This document shows positions 1 through 8,000 of a DNA stretch of 13,190 nucleotides, one piece after another; positions within the stretch are counted from its first letter, which is position 1, and each line of letters starts with the position of its first letter. Below the pieces are notes generated by a model that was not told the origin of the DNA, ran no database searches, and saw only the letters and a list, made by a program, of their open reading frames with translations. Source of the DNA: Chlamydia trachomatis. Lineage in GTDB: Bacteria > Chlamydiota > Chlamydiia > Chlamydiales > JAAKFR01. The position numbers and the translations under genes were made by a program. The stretch covers positions 1 through 13,190 of the forward strand of contig CAMAUB010000021.1 in NCBI GenBank assembly GCA_945861315.1, read 5' to 3'.

Positions 1-150
1 TCCGGAATGATAATTTTGACCTGCGTGAAAGCCTCGCGATTGATAGATCGTAACTGACCCCATATTTCTAATATTGGGTCAGTTACGATCTATCAAGCCC
101 GAGAGCTTTGACGCGGTGAAAATTATCATTCCGGATTTAATCGACTATAA
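1..150. repeat. Palindromic hairpin element, copy 1 (left end cut off)
   Basis: A large imperfect palindrome centred at position 68. Positions 40-60 and 76-96 are perfect 21-bp inverted arms. Positions 1-17 and 119-135 are perfect 17-bp inverted arms. The 22-nt middle segments (18-39 and 97-118) pair with a few mismatches and single-base bulges. The tip folds further: ATATT (62-66), loop TCT, AATAT (70-74). Positions 136-150 are the reverse complement of the 15 bases that begin copy 2 (13071-13085), so a full element should be about 165 bp with 32-bp perfect terminal inverted repeats, and copy 1 lacks its first 15 bases here. No reading frame inside suggests a transposase. This is the form of a non-autonomous palindromic repeat or MITE. 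It covers the 3' end of birA and may also act as a transcript-end hairpin, although it has no terminal T-run. Confidence 0.9.
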
Positions 151-707
151 AACGGTTCAAATCCTTTCTCAAAGTAGAGCTTCAGGTCGTGTTGAAAGTA
201 ATCTGTGAGTTGTCCTAGAATAGCTGTTACATCTTCTTTCTTTTTTAGTTCATTGAACAGCGATGTTGCCGGTTGAGTGATCTTTTCAAGGGCCGCTAAT
301 TCCATGTTCACATTGAAGCCAACTCCTAAAATAACGCCCATCGACTTCACCTGAGGAACTGTTTCACACAAGATTCCTGCAATCTTTTTTTTCTCAATTA
401 AGATGTCATTGGGCCACTTGATTTGGCCTTTAAGATTTTTGTTTTCAAGTAGCTTGGAAATAGAAAGAGACATGACGTGCGTCAGTTGAAGAGGATCGCA
501 TTGCTCACTTATTGGAAAAAAGCAGTAGGTAGCGTAAAGATTGATTCCTTTTGGAGAGATCCAGCTACGACCATACCGCCCTCGAGCAGCGCTTTGCTCA
601 TCAGCACTTACAAGTGTGAGCGCTGCTTTATCAAAAGAACCAAGATTTTTCTTGGCCCACTCATTTGTTGAGTCTAACGTTTCAAAGTGATAATGCTTTA
701 ACTTCAC
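126..707 (-). CDS. birA: Biotin-protein ligase, catalytic domain only (BirA)
   Basis: Biotin--[acetyl-CoA-carboxylase] ligase: it makes biotinyl-AMP and transfers biotin to the carrier lysine of acetyl-CoA carboxylase for fatty acid synthesis in the cytoplasm. The 193 residues show the family blocks in order: LDSTN (11-15), RGRYGRSW (42-49, biotin/ATP loop), KWPND with the conserved lysine (97-101) and GVGFNVN (128-134). There is no N-terminal helix-turn-helix, so it is a monofunctional ligase rather than a repressor. The start is GTG at 705-707, preceded by GGAAAA (713-718). It overlaps the upstream hydrolase by 26 bp, implying co-transcription. The last seven residues (YSRLNPE) and the TGA stop lie inside the palindromic element, and little is left of the small C-terminal domain often found after the catalytic core, so the 3' end may have been replaced by an element insertion. 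Counterpart of C. trachomatis CT725 by context. Confidence 0.93.
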   Translation of the reverse strand: MKLKHYHFETLDSTNEWAKKNLGSFDKAALTLVSADEQSAARGRYGRSWISPKGINLYATYCFFPISEQCDPLQLTHVMSLSISKLLENKNLKGQIKWPNDILIEKKKIAGILCETVPQVKSMGVILGVGFNVNMELAALEKITQPATSLFNELKKKEDVTAILGQLTDYFQHDLKLYFEKGFEPFYSRLNPE

Positions 708-1644
708 GATGCTTTTCCATAAATTCCAACATCATCTCACACATCTCTGTGATGAGACCTTTGTGGAAGAAAGCATGCCCCATTCCAGGAATTAAGTTCA
801 AAGTTGAATCTTGCAATGCTTCATTAAGAGCCATGCCACCACGTGTGGCTAAAATCAATGCATCCTTTTTTCCATGAATAATCAACGCAGGCGTATCAAT
901 ATAATGGAAGATATTAGCTCGCTCATCCAACGTCCTCATCATCTCAAAAGTGGCTTGTGCATGGAGACTTGGACCCTCCCCATACGGATGACGCGTGCGA
1001 TGGTATTGCTTGTCAATGTAATCAATAGCCAATTCTTGATCGACAAGATAGTCTCCATTAAAAAACTCAAGTGCCCAAAGGTAAAGAGGAAGGGCCTTCT
1101 CATAATTTTCTGGAAGAGGGGCCGTGAGGTAGGCGACAGCTATTGCCGTTAATTTTAGCTCTTCCCAAGTAAGAGATTTTTCAAGGCGCGGTGTGATCCC
1201 AACAGGAGCTGTTGACATCAGCGTAAGAGAACGTAGACGGTCAGGGTAGTTTGCTGCAATAAACTGAGAGACCATTCCACCCATTGAGTGTCCAACTAGG
1301 TGCACCTTATCAATCCCATAGTCATCTAGGATAGAGATTGCATCGGCTGCCAAATCAATCATATCAAATTTTTCATAAGATGGACCAGAAAGACCAATAT
1401 TACGCTGATCAAAACGGATGACAAAGTAGCCTGCATCAATAAAGTGCTTGAGAAAATAGTCATTCCAACAATAGGCGTGAGCTCCACACCCATGAATGAA
1501 CAAAACTGCATTATCCTTTTCTAGATTTCCAAAAGACTCAGTCCAAAGCTCTTGATTTTTATTAATAACCATTCGCTCTTCTGCATACGCAGTATGAACG
1601 AAGCAAAGGAGGAGTATGCATACAAGTAATTTTTTCATATTCAT
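682..1644 (-). CDS. Secreted alpha/beta hydrolase
   Basis: An alpha/beta-hydrolase-fold protein of 320 residues; substrate unknown. The N-terminus is a clear signal peptide (basic MNMKK, a hydrophobic stretch, cleavage likely after AYA at about residue 21), so the enzyme should act in the periplasm or outside the cell. Visible elements: oxyanion-hole HG at 51-52, RFDQRNIGLSG (77-87), nucleophile elbow GHSMGG with Ser120, acid Asp261 in HGKKD, and His290 in GMGHAF, so the catalytic triad is complete. The start is ATG at 1642-1644. A second in-frame ATG (1636-1638) would give MKKLLV, also a good signal peptide, and I cannot separate the two. It is the first gene of a leftward pair with birA. 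An alpha/beta hydrolase beside birA recalls BioH of biotin synthesis, but the signal peptide and the GHSMGG elbow argue against that role. A general esterase or lipase is as likely. Confidence 0.85.
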   Translation of the reverse strand: MNMKKLLVCILLLCFVHTAYAEERMVINKNQELWTESFGNLEKDNAVLFIHGCGAHAYCWNDYFLKHFIDAGYFVIRFDQRNIGLSGPSYEKFDMIDLAADAISILDDYGIDKVHLVGHSMGGMVSQFIAANYPDRLRSLTLMSTAPVGITPRLEKSLTWEELKLTAIAVAYLTAPLPENYEKALPLYLWALEFFNGDYLVDQELAIDYIDKQYHRTRHPYGEGPSLHAQATFEMMRTLDERANIFHYIDTPALIIHGKKDALILATRGGMALNEALQDSTLNLIPGMGHAFFHKGLITEMCEMMLEFMEKHREVKALSL

Positions 1645-1748
1645 CTCAACTTAATAACTCGATGTTATAAAGACTTTATAAAGAATTTTGGTTTTTGAAA
1701 AGGTAAAAGAATGATTACAAAAATATAAAGGTATGCTATCCCTTAGGT
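1645..1748. other. AT-rich divergent intergenic spacer
   Basis: This spacer must carry promoters for both the leftward hydrolase-birA pair and the rightward MOMP-like/rodA unit. It is very AT-rich. Candidate rightward -10 boxes are TATAAA (1724-1729) and TATGCT (1732-1737), and TTGAAA (1695-1700) resembles a -35 box, but no pair has 16-18 bp spacing. On the minus strand there are TATAAA and TATAAC boxes near 1664-1682 without a matching -35. CTTTATAAAG (1674-1683) is a perfect 10-bp palindrome of unknown meaning. No promoter can be assigned firmly. Confidence 0.5.
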
Positions 1749-2585
1749 GTGAAATATATTCTTTTACTTCATTTATTTTTATTGCTTGGCGTAGCTGAGG
1801 CTTTGCCAGTTTACAATCCAGCGGCAGCCTCTCTTCTCTCACAAGGAGTTAAATGTGAGGCTCCAGTAGAATACTGCTGTTGGTATGATGTATTTAGCTT
1901 CAATCTTGGTTTTACAGGTTACTATGTTCGTGACCATAAAATGGAACTCACTGGAGCTAAGAGTGATGAGATCAGAGATTTTTCAAAAAGGACAAATGCA
2001 GGCTATATTGCCATAAATACATGCAATCGCTTTGAGATTTTTTCAACTCTAGGTGCAACAAATCTGCTTACGACTATTCCTGCTCGAGGTTTATCTGTTC
2101 CTTTGAATGAAAAAGTCGATGTTCGTACAGACACAGCTTTTTCTTGGAGTGTGGGAGCACGTGCAACTATTTTTCAATGTGGTTGTTTCGCATTTGGGGT
2201 TGAAGGAGAATACTTTAATACAAATCCAAATATAAATTCTACCACAGTAGCATCAAGTGTAGGTGAACCTAATGGACTTAGCTACAAATATAAAGAGTGG
2301 CAAATTGGATTTGGTGCAGCATACCGCATTAATATCTCTTCAGATTCAACTGCATTAATTCCCTATTTGGCAGGTCGCTATGGAGGGACAACTGTAGATT
2401 CAGCAAGTGCGGTTTTTAAAGATCCTGCTTCCCACACACTGATTTTTTCAAATATGAAGCAACTTCGCTCGTGGGGTTATGCCGTTGGAATAACGCTTGT
2501 AGGTTGTGACAAAATTCAAGTAACGGCTGAAGGTTCTTTCCTCAATGAAACAGCCTTCCTAATTAACTCAACCCTCCGCTTTTAA
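1749..2585 (+). CDS. MOMP-family outer membrane protein, copy 1
   Basis: A beta-barrel porin of the chlamydial major outer membrane protein family (Chlam_OMP), 278 residues. The signal peptide ends at AEA (residue 18) and the mature protein starts LPVYNPAAASLL, like the LPVGNPAEPSL start of Chlamydia MOMP. Further blocks match MOMP: NTCNRFEIFSTLGAT, RTDTAFSWSVGARA followed by CGC, a YKEWQ motif, and the C-terminal strand ending in LRF, whose final Phe is the usual signal for BAM-mediated insertion. Seven cysteines suit disulfide cross-linking in the envelope. It is about 110 residues shorter than Chlamydia MOMP (about 390), mainly through loss of the long variable loops. The start is GTG at 1749; a stop at 1704-1706 excludes anything much longer, and no properly spaced ribosome site is visible. 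It is followed after 15 bp by a paralogue and probably shares its transcript. Confidence 0.92.
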   Translation: MKYILLLHLFLLLGVAEALPVYNPAAASLLSQGVKCEAPVEYCCWYDVFSFNLGFTGYYVRDHKMELTGAKSDEIRDFSKRTNAGYIAINTCNRFEIFSTLGATNLLTTIPARGLSVPLNEKVDVRTDTAFSWSVGARATIFQCGCFAFGVEGEYFNTNPNINSTTVASSVGEPNGLSYKYKEWQIGFGAAYRINISSDSTALIPYLAGRYGGTTVDSASAVFKDPASHTLIFSNMKQLRSWGYAVGITLVGCDKIQVTAEGSFLNETAFLINSTLRF

Positions 2586-2590
2586 AGGAG
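2584..2590 (+). promoter_or_regulatory. Strong ribosome binding site for momp-like 2
   Basis: AAAGGAG lies 10 nt before the ATG at 2601 and overlaps the stop codon of momp-like 1. It fixes the start of the second gene and suggests the two are translated from one mRNA. It contrasts with the first gene, which shows no such site. Confidence 0.8.
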
Positions 2591-2600
2591 CGCTACTATC

Positions 2601-3431
2601 ATGAGGATCCTTCTGCTTATCGTCTTAATGACGACCATTGCAGAGGCCCTGCCCATGTACAATCCTGCAGGAGCCTCTCTATTGACAGATGGAGTGATTT
2701 GCACACCAGGTCCCGTTAATTACTGTGATCCGTGGGACTCTATGAGTTTTAACATTGGCTTTACAGGCTGGTATGTTCAGCAACATCCGATGTTGGCACA
2801 TGTGAAAAACAGACCAGATACCATTCATGATTTTTCATATCGGATGAATGGCGGCTATTTGTCTTTGAACATCTGTGATTGTGTTGAAGCATTTTCAGCC
2901 ATTGGTGGAACAAATTTTTCTATTAACTATCCAGCCCAAACATTAAATAAACCAAGTAGTTCAGCCAAGTTAAATGTACGTACAGATACATCATACTCAC
3001 TCAATGTTGGAGGCAAATGGAGTGCGTGGGAGTGCGGCAACTTTCTTATGGGTTTGGAAGTAGAATATTTTGGAGCAAAATCGAGAATTATTTCTGTAGG
3101 AACAACAGAGCTCAAGCGCGTTCATCTTCACTATAATGAGTGGCAAATTAGTGGAGGGGGGAGCTATCGCATCAATATTTCGGGCTGCACAACAGCTTTA
3201 CTTCCCTATGCTGGAATTCACTATAGCCGCACCCATACGAGTTTTGGCAAACATCAATCTTTTATAGATGAAGATGGTGATAGGCTTTTACTCATTTCTT
3301 CAAGGTCACTAAGACATGTGGGCTACTCATTTGGAGCAACTCTAGTTGGTTGTAATAAAATTCAAGTCACAGCGGAAGCAACATTTATTAGCGAAACAGC
3401 ATTTTTGATCAACTCTACCTTCCGCTTTTAA
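2601..3431 (+). CDS. MOMP-family outer membrane protein, copy 2
   Basis: A second MOMP-family porin of 276 residues and a clear tandem paralogue of the preceding gene. The signal peptide ends at AEA (residue 16); the mature start is LPMYNPAGASLL. Blocks shared with copy 1 and with Chlamydia MOMP include NICDCVEAFSAIGGT, VRTDTSYSLNVGGKW, EWQISGGGSYRINIS and the C-terminal KIQVTAEATFISETAFLINS ending in FRF. Seven cysteines are present, as in copy 1, though not all at the same places. The last 40 residues are nearly identical to copy 1, whereas the segments between conserved strands differ strongly, as expected for exposed loops under diversifying pressure. The ATG start has a strong AAAGGAG site. 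rodA follows 25 bp later without a terminator. Predicted role: porin and structural protein of the cysteine-linked outer membrane. Family assignment is firm; which solute it passes is unknown. Confidence 0.92.
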   Translation: MRILLLIVLMTTIAEALPMYNPAGASLLTDGVICTPGPVNYCDPWDSMSFNIGFTGWYVQQHPMLAHVKNRPDTIHDFSYRMNGGYLSLNICDCVEAFSAIGGTNFSINYPAQTLNKPSSSAKLNVRTDTSYSLNVGGKWSAWECGNFLMGLEVEYFGAKSRIISVGTTELKRVHLHYNEWQISGGGSYRINISGCTTALLPYAGIHYSRTHTSFGKHQSFIDEDGDRLLLISSRSLRHVGYSFGATLVGCNKIQVTAEATFISETAFLINSTFRF

Positions 3432-3456
3432 AACTTTAGGAATACTATAGTGAATC

Positions 3457-4593
3457 ATGTGGAATCATCGTTATTTACATCGTATTGACTGGCGCATTGT
3501 TCCTGTCATTATAGCCTTGATGATTATCTCTTTATTGGTGATTTCAGCAACAGACCCCGCATTTATCTCAAGTCCCGGACAGGTTGGATTTTTTACGCCC
3601 AAAGTTCAAAGACAAATCCAACGTTTTATTTTAGGTTGGGCTGTCTATATTTTCTTTGCAGGCATGGATTACAATAAGATTAGAGAGTGGGCATGGATCT
3701 TATATGTCATCATGCTGATCAGTTTGATTGGCCTTTTTTTTGCCCCCTCCATTCAAAATGTTCACAGATGGTACCGTATTCCAGGCATTGGAGTGAGCGT
3801 TCAACCCTCAGAGTATGCAAAGCTCATTGTTGTGATTGCCATGAGCTGGTTTTTAGAGCGTAGCGCTTCGACAGCATCAACTTGGCGCACAAGTTGTCAA
3901 GGATTACTAATTGCTGCTATTCCCTTTATTCTGATTTTCAAGCAGCCAGATCTTGGCACTGCACTCGTTCTTTGTCCTGTCACACTTGTGATGTTTTATT
4001 TGGGAAGTTTACATCCCAAAATGGTACGTATCATGATGATCTTAGGAGCTTCTGCTCTCGCTTTTATTTTGCTTATTTTCAGTGGCGTATTCTCTCATGA
4101 GAAAATGCAACCCTATGTGACAAAAGTGATGAAAGAGTATCAGTATGAGAGGCTCAATCCCAACAATCACCACCAGTGGGCAGCAACAACTGCCATTGGA
4201 GTTGGAGGCATTAAAGGAAGCGGCTGGCGCTGCTCAGAATTTACCGGCCGAGGATGGCTCCCCTATGGTTATACCGACTCTGTTTTTCCAGCCTTTGGTG
4301 AAGAATTTGGCTTACTGGGCCTTTTGCTTATGCTAGTGCTTTTTTACGCATTGGTCTACTTCGGTTTCCAGGTGACCGTAAAATCAAAAGACCATTTTGG
4401 ACGCATGCTTTCTGCAGGAGTCTCAGTTTACATCGCTATGCATATTCTTGTGAATATAGGTATGATGTGCCATCTTCTTCCAGTAACTGGCGTTCCTCTA
4501 ATTTTAGTGTCATACGGAGGATCTTCCATTTTTGTTACCATGGCAGCACTTGGCATTTTACAAAGTATCTATAGCAGAAGGTTTATGTTTTGA
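3457..4593 (+). CDS. rodA: SEDS peptidoglycan glycosyltransferase RodA
   Basis: A polytopic inner-membrane protein of 378 residues of the SEDS (FtsW/RodA/SpoVE) family, which polymerises lipid II into glycan strands together with a class B PBP and MreB. Visible signatures: Trp105 in HRWYRIPG, QPSE (116-119), KQPDLGT (162-168), QWAATTAIGVGGIKGSGW, the extracellular loop YTDSVFPAFGEEFG whose Asp274 corresponds to the catalytic aspartate of RodA, and VTGVPLILVSYGGSS near the end. About ten hydrophobic segments are present. The ATG at 3457 is the only sensible start, because an in-frame TGA lies at 3451-3453; TAGGAA (3437-3442) is a rather distant ribosome site. Chlamydiae lack FtsZ and divide with MreB-directed peptidoglycan, so RodA is expected to be essential. 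The placement directly after two MOMP-like genes suggests co-expression of envelope components. Its stop overlaps the next gene by 4 bp. Counterpart of C. trachomatis CT726. Confidence 0.95.
   Translation: MWNHRYLHRIDWRIVPVIIALMIISLLVISATDPAFISSPGQVGFFTPKVQRQIQRFILGWAVYIFFAGMDYNKIREWAWILYVIMLISLIGLFFAPSIQNVHRWYRIPGIGVSVQPSEYAKLIVVIAMSWFLERSASTASTWRTSCQGLLIAAIPFILIFKQPDLGTALVLCPVTLVMFYLGSLHPKMVRIMMILGASALAFILLIFSGVFSHEKMQPYVTKVMKEYQYERLNPNNHHQWAATTAIGVGGIKGSGWRCSEFTGRGWLPYGYTDSVFPAFGEEFGLLGLLLMLVLFYALVYFGFQVTVKSKDHFGRMLSAGVSVYIAMHILVNIGMMCHLLPVTGVPLILVSYGGSSIFVTMAALGILQSIYSRRFMF
4575..4580 (+). promoter_or_regulatory. Ribosome binding site supporting a TTG start
   Basis: AGAAGG inside the 3' end of rodA lies 9 nt before the TTG at 4590-4592. 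It is the main reason for choosing this start for the small downstream gene, whose next in-frame ATG would remove 22 residues. Confidence 0.6.
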
Positions 4594-5024
4594 GTGACCA
4601 TCCATTTATTTTTAGGTCAGGTATTTGGGAAGGAGGAGGCAAAATCTGTTTCAGCATGGCTGAAGATGAGCTTGATTTTGTCATGCGGTGGACCATTCTT
4701 CCTGCTGAAGATAGTAAAATTTATTTTAATCAACAGATTAATATACCAGAGCTTGGCCAGAGCATGAAAAACAACTTCAGCCTCTTTGAAATTCGACAAA
4801 AAAACTTTTCTATCGAGCTTCAAAACCAGATGGTTGGAAAAGTGTGCGGAAAAGGGGTTGTCGATACAAATATCATCGCCTGGGAATTTAGAGAGCCGAG
4901 TCAAGCATTTGATGGCTTTGAAATCTACCAGTTACAAGGGAACCTAGGCTACAAGATGCGTGCCGAATTTTCCGCAGGTGAAGGACTTCGCACCTATGTA
5001 AACGGAACCATCTCCCCAATATAA
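4590..5024 (+). CDS. Hypothetical protein, beta-rich, coupled to rodA
   Basis: A 144-residue protein that I do not recognise. It starts with TTG at 4590, sharing the four bases TTGA with the rodA stop, a typical translational-coupling arrangement, and AGAAGG stands 9 nt upstream. There is no signal peptide or membrane segment, so it is probably cytoplasmic. The sequence alternates polar and hydrophobic residues throughout (for example KICFSM, FVMRWTIL, FSIELQNQMVGKVCG, GYKMRAEFSAG) with glycine turns, which suggests an antiparallel beta sandwich or small barrel. SGIWEGGGKI near the N-terminus recalls the G-x-W entry of lipocalin/calycin-like barrels, but that is only a resemblance. Coding on this strand is credible from the operon position, the ribosome site and the tight 4-bp gap to the convergent gene. 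A function in wall synthesis with RodA is possible but rests on position only. Confidence 0.72.
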   Translation: MSDHPFIFRSGIWEGGGKICFSMAEDELDFVMRWTILPAEDSKIYFNQQINIPELGQSMKNNFSLFEIRQKNFSIELQNQMVGKVCGKGVVDTNIIAWEFREPSQAFDGFEIYQLQGNLGYKMRAEFSAGEGLRTYVNGTISPI

Positions 5025-5028
5025 TGAA

Positions 5029-8000
5029 TTAGAGTTCTTTGTAAAGCGTTTGGGCGTCTTCAAGGACAATTGGAAGAATGTCGACAAGAGTTGGGAACCA
5101 GTCAAGGCCTCGTTTATAGACAAGACGTGCTGCAATGTGCGCTGCGATAATCGCCTTTTTGTGGTTGGATGGAACACGCTCTAGTAGCTGCTCTTGGTAG
5201 TGGGTGCGCAAGAATTTAGGGCAGTAGTATAGAAAGCACTTGGTAAGAGGATTTTCTGGATTTGACGAGAGCTCAATTTTCTCCAAGTAGGAGATGAGCT
5301 GATCGGTAAACAAATTGATTCGCTTTGATATGTCATCTGACAGGTCTGTTAAAGAGGTTCCATTTTTTTTATGAGTCTCAAAAAGCAGGGTAGCCTCATA
5401 AAGAGCAAGCTCTTGCAGGCGGATCAAAATCTCTTTAATAAGTACTTCTTTGTGTTCTAGAAACTCCTCATCTTTGAGGGTTAAGCCACAAAGGATTTCA
5501 AAAGAAGAGCAGATAACACCCCCTTTATTTGCAGAGCTATCTTTAATAATTAAGACCCCTTTCTCCTCAAGAGCGCGGCGAGCTAAAGGAGAGAGATAAA
5601 GGTTTGCCCCTTCAACAATCCCTTTTGATGTGGGCTCACCTGTCTTTGTAAGAAAATCTTTGTAGTTAGTGTCAGCAAGTGTGCGAGGACGACCACCGCA
5701 GGGGACAAAGATGTCGGCTTTGGTTTGATGCATGTTGTGGCGAAATAGAGCATTCATCTCATTACCAGAAATCCAAACAGCAGTAACGCTGCCATTGAGG
5801 CTTCTCCAACAAAGAGTTTGCTGCGTGTAAGCAGAAGGTTCGCGTTTTGTATCGCGGTCGAGCAAAAAACCACCCTCTGTTAGTTTTTCATAAGGGTAGT
5901 GACGAATCGATTTCCCCTCATGAAAGAGTTTGACAAGAGCATCAAGATCTAATCCCTTTGGATCATTGATGGTGCCAGAGATGTCTGTAATAGATAGGAT
6001 TTTAGCTGTTTGCGGATAGTTTTTGTGTAGATTATAGATGAAATTGCCTGCAACATCTCCATCAGGGCCACCTGACATTTTAATTGTGAAAAGATCATGG
6101 ACTGGATCGATGCCGAAGTGTTTTAACATCTGTTGAACATAGATATGCACTCCAAGGGAGGTCACACCATACTGTTTGTGGTTGATTCCAAGATGGGGCT
6201 TTCCACTAATGAAAGCGCTGCCAGGCCTATAATGATCTTTACTACTCTCATGAGCGATCCACTCAATCATGTTGTTGTGCAAGTTTTCATCAGGACCTAA
6301 ATAGAGATATTCTGGTTTTTGCCAGTAGTCAACAACATGTTTTGCACGCAGTACACCATCTGGATAGCAGTTGACAAGAGAGAGTAAGTTTTTAATAAAA
6401 GAGCGCTGTGTTTGGTAGAGGTATTCAAGCTTCTGCTCCTTGATAAATTTTTCTATTCTTATATTGGTCTCTTCATCTTCTATTCCTGCACTTTCAAGCT
6501 CACGACGAAGAATTTGTGCCTCAGATTCTAAACGTTCATAAGGCTTGAGAAAGATGACGCATTTAGCACCACCTTCAGGGATGTCTTTATTTTTGTTATT
6601 TTGAGTGTAAGCTAAGTTGTAACACTCTGAAAAAATTGTGCTCAACTCAGCTAACATTCTCTCTTTTTTCTCGGGATAAATTGTGCGAAGGCCCCCACGA
6701 GAGAGGTCTTTAAAGCGGATATGAAAGCCAAAATAGTGCATTCCTTTGAGATAGAAAATGGCAAATGGAAGTTCTGGAAAAACTTTTTTTCTGTCGAAAG
6801 GAGCGTGATCAAGATAGTGAGGATCAAGCCGGAATGCAAGGGAGGTTTTGTTGTTTACGTAGAAATTTGTTTTGAGCGTGTAATGAACAAAATTCATCGC
6901 TTGGAGCAAGATGTTTTTTCGCCTGATGTCATAGTATTCATGCCCCGTATCTAACTGATCAACGAGATTTAGAAAATCTAGCCGAGATTGTTCATATTTT
7001 GTTAAATCGTGACGGGAGGGATGAAACTTATGTTCAAATGTTTCTAAGAGTTTGACTGTTAATTCCGGATGACGACACAGCCCCTCCTCAATATGCTCAT
7101 AGTTATAGAGATTGGCATCAACATTCACAAGAACCTGATGAACAAAAGGTAAGATTGCATGCAGTAAACTGGCAAGATTACCCCGAATCAAACCAGGTGA
7201 AACAAATGTTGATTCAATGAGATCAGCCCATCCAAAATATTTAAGTGTCACAACCTCCTGGAGAAAATCAGCAAGATCCGTTGCCTCCCAAGCAGCTTCT
7301 TTTTTTGCGCCATGGAGGGAAAAAGATAAAAGAAACACAGACTCAGTAGTATACGGATTTATATAGGTCGCGTTGACCCGCTCCATCACCAAATTATGTT
7401 GATGGACAACCTTTGCAAGTCGATGAAGGAAATTATGTTTTTGAACATTTTTCCAAGCCATTATGATGTGCATAGAAGGAGAATTGTTCACAGACCAATT
7501 CTCTTCATACTTAACTTCATATTGGCAATGATCCCGCGTTTGAGCTCTCTCAAACATTTCAAGAGCAATGAGTTGTCTATCAATTGGAATTTTTCGCAGA
7601 AAAGGAACATTACATTTAGAAATCAGATCAAGACAGTGCTGCTCTGTTCGATTTGGATTTCGAGCAATTAGACTGCTAACCAACTCTTCAATATGCGCAT
7701 CAGGTAGAGGCTCTCCTACCGTTTCAACAGCTTCTGTGAAATAAATGATCCCGATTCTTAGTTCTATCTTCTTTCCTAAATAGGGGAGAGGATTCCTTGA
7801 GATGTAGCTTGTGTAATTTTTGATCCCATATAAGGGGTAATTCTCCAAGATCTTCACATCAGCTCCAGGACTATCTACGCAAAGAATCATTGCTGAGTTC
7901 TTTAGATGAATTTCCGAGAAGAAGTTTTGAACTTCAAAGCCCATAAGAGAGTGGACGATGAGCAAGACCCTCATCTCATTTACCTCTTTAAAGAAGATCT

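Noticed and set aside
40..96. The 21-bp arms as a dif/Xer site, phage attachment site or CRISPR repeat pair
   Set aside because: Arms are longer and nested in further inverted repeats, there is no recombinase or cas gene nearby, and only two direct copies 13 kb apart are seen.
1..150. The palindrome as a classical intrinsic terminator of birA
   Set aside because: It is far larger than a terminator hairpin, has no T-run at the exit, contains the birA stop codon, and recurs upstream of serS.
1695..1729. TTGAAA (1695-1700) with TATAAA (1724-1729) as the momp-like promoter
   Set aside because: The 23-bp spacing is too long for a sigma70-type promoter.
1651..1842. 63-residue leftward reading frame across the divergent spacer
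   Set aside because: It overlaps the signal-peptide region of the MOMP-like gene, has no ribosome site or family features, and would fill the only space for promoters.
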